Shown piece after piece: positions 60,891-64,000 of a stretch of 64,000 nt of DNA. Position 1 is the first letter of the stretch. Each line of letters begins with the position of its first letter. The position numbers and the translations under genes are program-made. Source of the stretch: Flavobacterium sp. (GTDB lineage: Bacteria > Bacteroidota > Bacteroidia > Flavobacteriales > Flavobacteriaceae); contig NZ_CP136574.1 of assembly GCF_035195345.1 (NCBI RefSeq), positions 1,116,001-1,180,000 of the forward strand, written 5' to 3'. The notes under the pieces are model-generated. The model was not told the DNA's origin. It saw only the letters and a list, made by a program, of their open reading frames with translations, and ran no database searches.

Positions 60891-61927
60891 TTATAACATC
60901 TTATAATATCAATTTCTTTTTCCAACGGAAATTGATTTTCAATGTGTTCAAAAAGCTGATTAGCTAAATACGGACCTAGCATTACTCCGCGTGTACCTAA
61001 ACCATTTAAAACATGTAATTGCGGATATTTTGGATGCGTTCCAACAAGAGGTCTTCTATCTTTAACCGTTGGTCTTACACCTGCAAAATGTTGAACAATT
61101 TCATAATCGCACGAAATTAACTCATTCAGTTTTTCAATTAATTCTTGTTTTCCTGCTTCAGTAGGATTATTTGTTTTATCAGACCAATCATACGTTGCGC
61201 CAACTTTATATAAATCATTACCAATAGGTAGCATAAAAACACTTGATTTTATAACAACATCTAATTTTAAATTGGGGGCTTTAATAATAAGTAATTCACC
61301 TTTAGTTCCATCCAAAGGTAAATCATTAAAAAATGGATTAGAGTGTAACCCAAAACCTTCTGCAAAAATGATATGTTTAGCTTTTATGCCTTTGTATTGA
61401 ACTTCATTTTCTAAAAAATCAATATTATCGTAATCGAATGGTTCAGAAGAAAAACAATTTAATGATTTTAAATAATTAGTATACGCTTCAATTAAAATTG
61501 AAATTTCAAGATAACCCGTATGTTTCACTTTTCCATAATGAAAAGGAGACAGAATGCTATTATAAGAAGTAGTAACCAATTTGGAATCTAAAAAAGGAGC
61601 TAAATTAGGTTTATCAGCAGCTTGGAACCAATTATTTTGCTCTTCAACTGAATATAATTTACGAAGAATAGGCAATTCAAAATCAAAAAACACATTTAAT
61701 TTAGATTGTATATTATGGTACAATGGAAATGCAAAATCGATTTGATCTTTGGCTTTCCAAACTTCACTAAATCGTTTTAAAACAACTGGATTATATAATC
61801 CTCCAGCAACACGCGAGGAAGGTTGTGAATTATTATCAAAAACATAAATTGATTTATTATTTTGCAAAGCTATTTCTGCAAATGAAATTCCGGCTAAGCC
61901 ATTTCCTACGATTATATAATCTATCAT
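60875..61927 (-). CDS. FAD-dependent oxidoreductase (DAO/glycine oxidase-like)
   Basis: A 350-residue flavoprotein. The FAD-binding Rossmann motif IIVGNGLAGISFAEIAL (about 5-21, GxGxxG) opens the protein, followed by SSRVAGGLYNPV (about 37-48). The C-terminal PTVKDRRPLVGTHPKYP and NGLGTRGVMLGPYLANQL are typical of the DAO family, which oxidises amines or amino acids. The substrate is unknown. It follows the gldN terminator, so it is a separate unit. Confidence 0.85.
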   Translation of the reverse strand: MIDYIIVGNGLAGISFAEIALQNNKSIYVFDNNSQPSSRVAGGLYNPVVLKRFSEVWKAKDQIDFAFPLYHNIQSKLNVFFDFELPILRKLYSVEEQNNWFQAADKPNLAPFLDSKLVTTSYNSILSPFHYGKVKHTGYLEISILIEAYTNYLKSLNCFSSEPFDYDNIDFLENEVQYKGIKAKHIIFAEGFGLHSNPFFNDLPLDGTKGELLIIKAPNLKLDVVIKSSVFMLPIGNDLYKVGATYDWSDKTNNPTEAGKQELIEKLNELISCDYEIVQHFAGVRPTVKDRRPLVGTHPKYPQLHVLNGLGTRGVMLGPYLANQLFEHIENQFPLEKEIDIIRCYKKNLN

Positions 61928-61939
61928 GGTGTAAAATTA

Positions 61940-61970
61940 AAAAACTCTTACCAAATGGTAAGAGTTTTTT
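61940..61970 (-). terminator. Terminator of the gldMN operon
   Basis: CTCTTACC (61945-61952) pairs with GGTAAGAG (61957-61964) around AAAT, with A/T-runs outside. It lies past the gldN stop at 61993. Confidence 0.85.
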
Positions 61971-61992
61971 AAATGAAATTGGAGAAATACTA

Positions 61993-62916
61993 TTAATAAT
62001 TCCACATATCTTGTTCAAAGTCACGAATCTTCTCTTTTACACGATCAGATTCTAACAATTGCATTTGAGCATTTTCTTTCATATAGTCAGCAATTTTACG
62101 GTCTCCGTAAACATTCTCTTCCAAGTAAATTACTCCACTGAAACGACGTGCATTTAAAATGTGGTCAAATGAAAATGGCATAGCTGAATTTCTATTATTG
62201 AATGCAGTAGCTTCATGCAGAATATCTCTTGTTGAAGGGAAATATACCCAAAACAATTCAACCATTTCAGGGTTTGGATTATCCATTTCATATACATCAG
62301 GAACAACTGGACAAATACCTAATAAACGATATTTCAATTCCCCTTGTCTCTTATCAAAATACCAATAACCAACCACCTTGTATGCATCAACATTATATGC
62401 CTCAATTTCTGTTTTTCTAATATACTCTTCAGAAATCTTTTTTGTACCTTTTCTGTAAGCTTCAATATCTTCATTCATTTGCTCACGACCTACATCAGTA
62501 GTATCAATTTTGAACAAAGAAGCCTCAATATCTTTTAAAGATTTTTTAGATGTAAAATAACTTGAATCATAAACTTCAGTAATTGTACCATCTTTAATAC
62601 CTTTAACTAAGACATTATAAAGGGGTCTTCTATCAGGAGATGACATTACATCACCTTCAACAGGGAAATATAAAGGAAAATTAACTCTCTCATCTAAATC
62701 AATTATTTCCCAAATACGCTTACCCATTAAAATATCACGATCATGTACATATCCATAAGGAAGTGGCTTGTCATTATCTGCACTTAATTCTGCCTGAGTC
62801 TTTTTACCGATTTGATCAGGTGTCTTAGCGTTTAATAAGTTTGATTGAGCAAAAGTAGTAGTACTTAAAACTAAAACTAAAATTGCAATACTATTTCTCC
62901 AATTCATTTTATTCAT
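61993..62916 (-). CDS. gldN: Gliding motility/T9SS protein GldN
   Basis: A 307-residue periplasmic T9SS component. Signal peptide (about 1-24, ending TTTFAQ), then the conserved NDKPLPYGYVHDRDILMGKR (about 48-67), LDERVNFPLYFPVEGD, KYRLLGICPVVPDVYEMDN and FDHILNARRFSGVIYLEENV. GldN forms a ring with GldK at the outer membrane, needed for secretion and gliding. Its order after gldM fits the gldKLMN operon. It ends in a strong terminator. Confidence 0.95.
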   Translation of the reverse strand: MNKMNWRNSIAILVLVLSTTTFAQSNLLNAKTPDQIGKKTQAELSADNDKPLPYGYVHDRDILMGKRIWEIIDLDERVNFPLYFPVEGDVMSSPDRRPLYNVLVKGIKDGTITEVYDSSYFTSKKSLKDIEASLFKIDTTDVGREQMNEDIEAYRKGTKKISEEYIRKTEIEAYNVDAYKVVGYWYFDKRQGELKYRLLGICPVVPDVYEMDNPNPEMVELFWVYFPSTRDILHEATAFNNRNSAMPFSFDHILNARRFSGVIYLEENVYGDRKIADYMKENAQMQLLESDRVKEKIRDFEQDMWNY

Positions 62917-62956
62917 ATTTTATTTGGTTTATATTATAAACTCAAATTTATTTAAA

Positions 62957-64000
62957 TTATTGTATTTCGTATGTACAAGGTGATACTCTCTTAGATTCCT
63001 GATCGATACCTACAAACTTAGCTTTAATTTCATTAATGATGATAACATCACCTTTTGAAGCTTTAGCAATAACAGCTCTTGCTCGAGAATCCATTTTATT
63101 GCCTGAAACAACAACAGTTGGTTGACCAGGAACTTTAATGTTAAATTGAGTCACATTAACAGTTACTGGAAAATCAAAATCTTCCATAATAGCAGTTACT
63201 GAACAAACTTCTAAATTGTTTTTAGGACCCTTATTTTTCTCAGAACCACCAACTTTTCCTGTTGGAGCTGGTAAACCTTTAATTCTAAATACTTGTGCAC
63301 TAGACATTGCTTTACCATCAGGCATAGTAGCTGTAACATTGATTTTTACCTCACTACCAGAACCTGCTTTTAACATAAATTTACCATCACCTACCTTAGT
63401 CATTCCAGGAGCACTAGCATTCACTTTATTAGAGGCAATTCCAGGTACAGATATTGAAATTGGATTAGGAACACCACGGTATACAACATTCATTTTATCA
63501 GCAGAAATAATAGCTTGATTAGGACGAGGAACAACAACATAAGTACCTTCAAAATTTAAAGGAATTTCTTTACCATCTTCTAAAAATCCAAATTTTCCTG
63601 AAAAAGTTTGTTCACCAATTCCACCAGCTGTCATTGAGATAACTGCTTGACCATTATCAATTTTACCAGGACCATCAAAAGATGTAGGGACTGTGTTAGC
63701 ATCATAACGACCTAAAACAACTTTACCTTTTACTGTTTCACCTTGAAAATAAGCATTTTTTTCTAAGACAACAATAGCTTGAAAATTCTTCATTGATGCA
63801 GCAGTTTTCAATGCATTACCTAAAAATAAATTATAAGCTCCTGCTTCAGTATTCTTAACATCATTCTGCATTGCAGTAATAAAAGTTAAAGTAGATACTG
63901 CTGGAAAACCTTTAGCCTTATAATCTAAAAATTTAATTTTTACTCCTTCTTTATTAGCTATATCAGCAGTAGAAAATTTCTTTTCAATTTCTTTGATAAA
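62957..64000 (-). CDS. gldM: Gliding motility/T9SS protein GldM (partial, 5' end outside window)
   Basis: The C-terminal 347 residues of GldM; the frame runs through the right edge. An ATG at 63871 is internal, since the upstream sequence (FIKEIEKKFSTADIANKEGV onward) stays open. GldM is a single-pass inner-membrane protein whose long periplasmic beta domains link the GldL motor to the GldK/GldN ring. The visible part holds the periplasmic domains: KGKVVLGRYDANTVPTSFDG, VYRGVPNPISISVPG and the end VTQFNIKVPGQPTVVVSGNK. It lies 40 nt before gldN. Confidence 0.95.
   Translation of the reverse strand, partial: FIKEIEKKFSTADIANKEGVKIKFLDYKAKGFPAVSTLTFITAMQNDVKNTEAGAYNLFLGNALKTAASMKNFQAIVVLEKNAYFQGETVKGKVVLGRYDANTVPTSFDGPGKIDNGQAVISMTAGGIGEQTFSGKFGFLEDGKEIPLNFEGTYVVVPRPNQAIISADKMNVVYRGVPNPISISVPGIASNKVNASAPGMTKVGDGKFMLKAGSGSEVKINVTATMPDGKAMSSAQVFRIKGLPAPTGKVGGSEKNKGPKNNLEVCSVTAIMEDFDFPVTVNVTQFNIKVPGQPTVVVSGNKMDSRARAVIAKASKGDVIIINEIKAKFVGIDQESKRVSPCTYEIQ

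Noticed and set aside
62159..62538. Plus-strand ORFs opposite gldN
   Set aside because: They are out-of-frame shadows of gldN with no signal, start context or recognisable motif.
63786..63871. ATG at 63871 as the gldM start
   Set aside because: The reading frame continues upstream to the window edge with GldM-like sequence; the ATG is internal.

Overview
The window is AT-rich chromosomal DNA from a member of the Flavobacteriaceae, most likely Flavobacterium or a close relative. This rests on gldM/gldN at the right edge, surface proteins carrying three kinds of type IX secretion (T9SS) C-terminal domain, a SusC/SusD pair, a Porin_10-type porin, many TAnnTTTG promoter boxes typical of Bacteroidetes, and few Shine-Dalgarno sequences. 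Nothing looks like a prophage, a CRISPR array or an rRNA operon.

Layout. 1-3704: minus-strand NSS transporter (cut by the window edge), small PspC-type protein, DUF2851 protein and a PLP/CBS-domain synthase. 3858-13496: porin, T9SS-exported subtilase, and a SusC-SusD-lipoprotein operon. 13695-22825: rnhB, lipB, lysS, three secreted proteins of unknown role, then a minus-strand ACC-deaminase-like enzyme, LysM-glucosaminidase and hemL. 23220-35005: two giant repeat-rich T9SS adhesin-like proteins around a small HExxH membrane protein, a tiny DUF5522 gene, urocanate hydratase and a DUF4136 lipoprotein. 35220-41380: aromatic amino acid hydroxylase, rhodanese, then minus-strand DUF4230, acyltransferase-like, DUF1761, GH53 and J-like/KTSC genes. 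41520-45187: two identical initiator tRNAs, era and der, with several structured intergenic repeats. 45319-50338: TonB-receptor-like barrel and a MerR-LemA-TPM-TPM operon. 50416-52603: an IS110-family element and an orphan membrane protein, the clearest accessory spot. 52654-58387: M23 peptidase, alaS, a GxxExxY pseudogene between repeats, RidA and a GSCFA protein. 58389-64000: ABC-F protein, DUF983, FAD oxidoreductase, gldN and partial gldM.

How it fits together. GldM and GldN belong to the T9SS machine that would export the subtilase (type A-like C-terminus), the 1389-residue protein (type C-like) and the 1443-residue protein (type B, gliding-associated). The SusCD operon next to a secreted subtilase suggests uptake of degradation products, though the substrate is unknown. 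Most other genes are housekeeping: tRNA charging, ribosome-associated GTPases, tetrapyrrole synthesis, lipoylation and amino acid breakdown.

The most interesting non-genic signals are a nested cloverleaf inverted repeat after era, a short leader ORF before era whose first codons mimic the Era N-terminus, structured flanks of the IS110 element that could hold a bridge RNA, and hairpins at the start codons of the porin and of the 1389-residue protein. A GxxExxY gene is broken by one nonsense codon and sits between near-identical repeats. All identifications are from reading the sequence; no database search was run.
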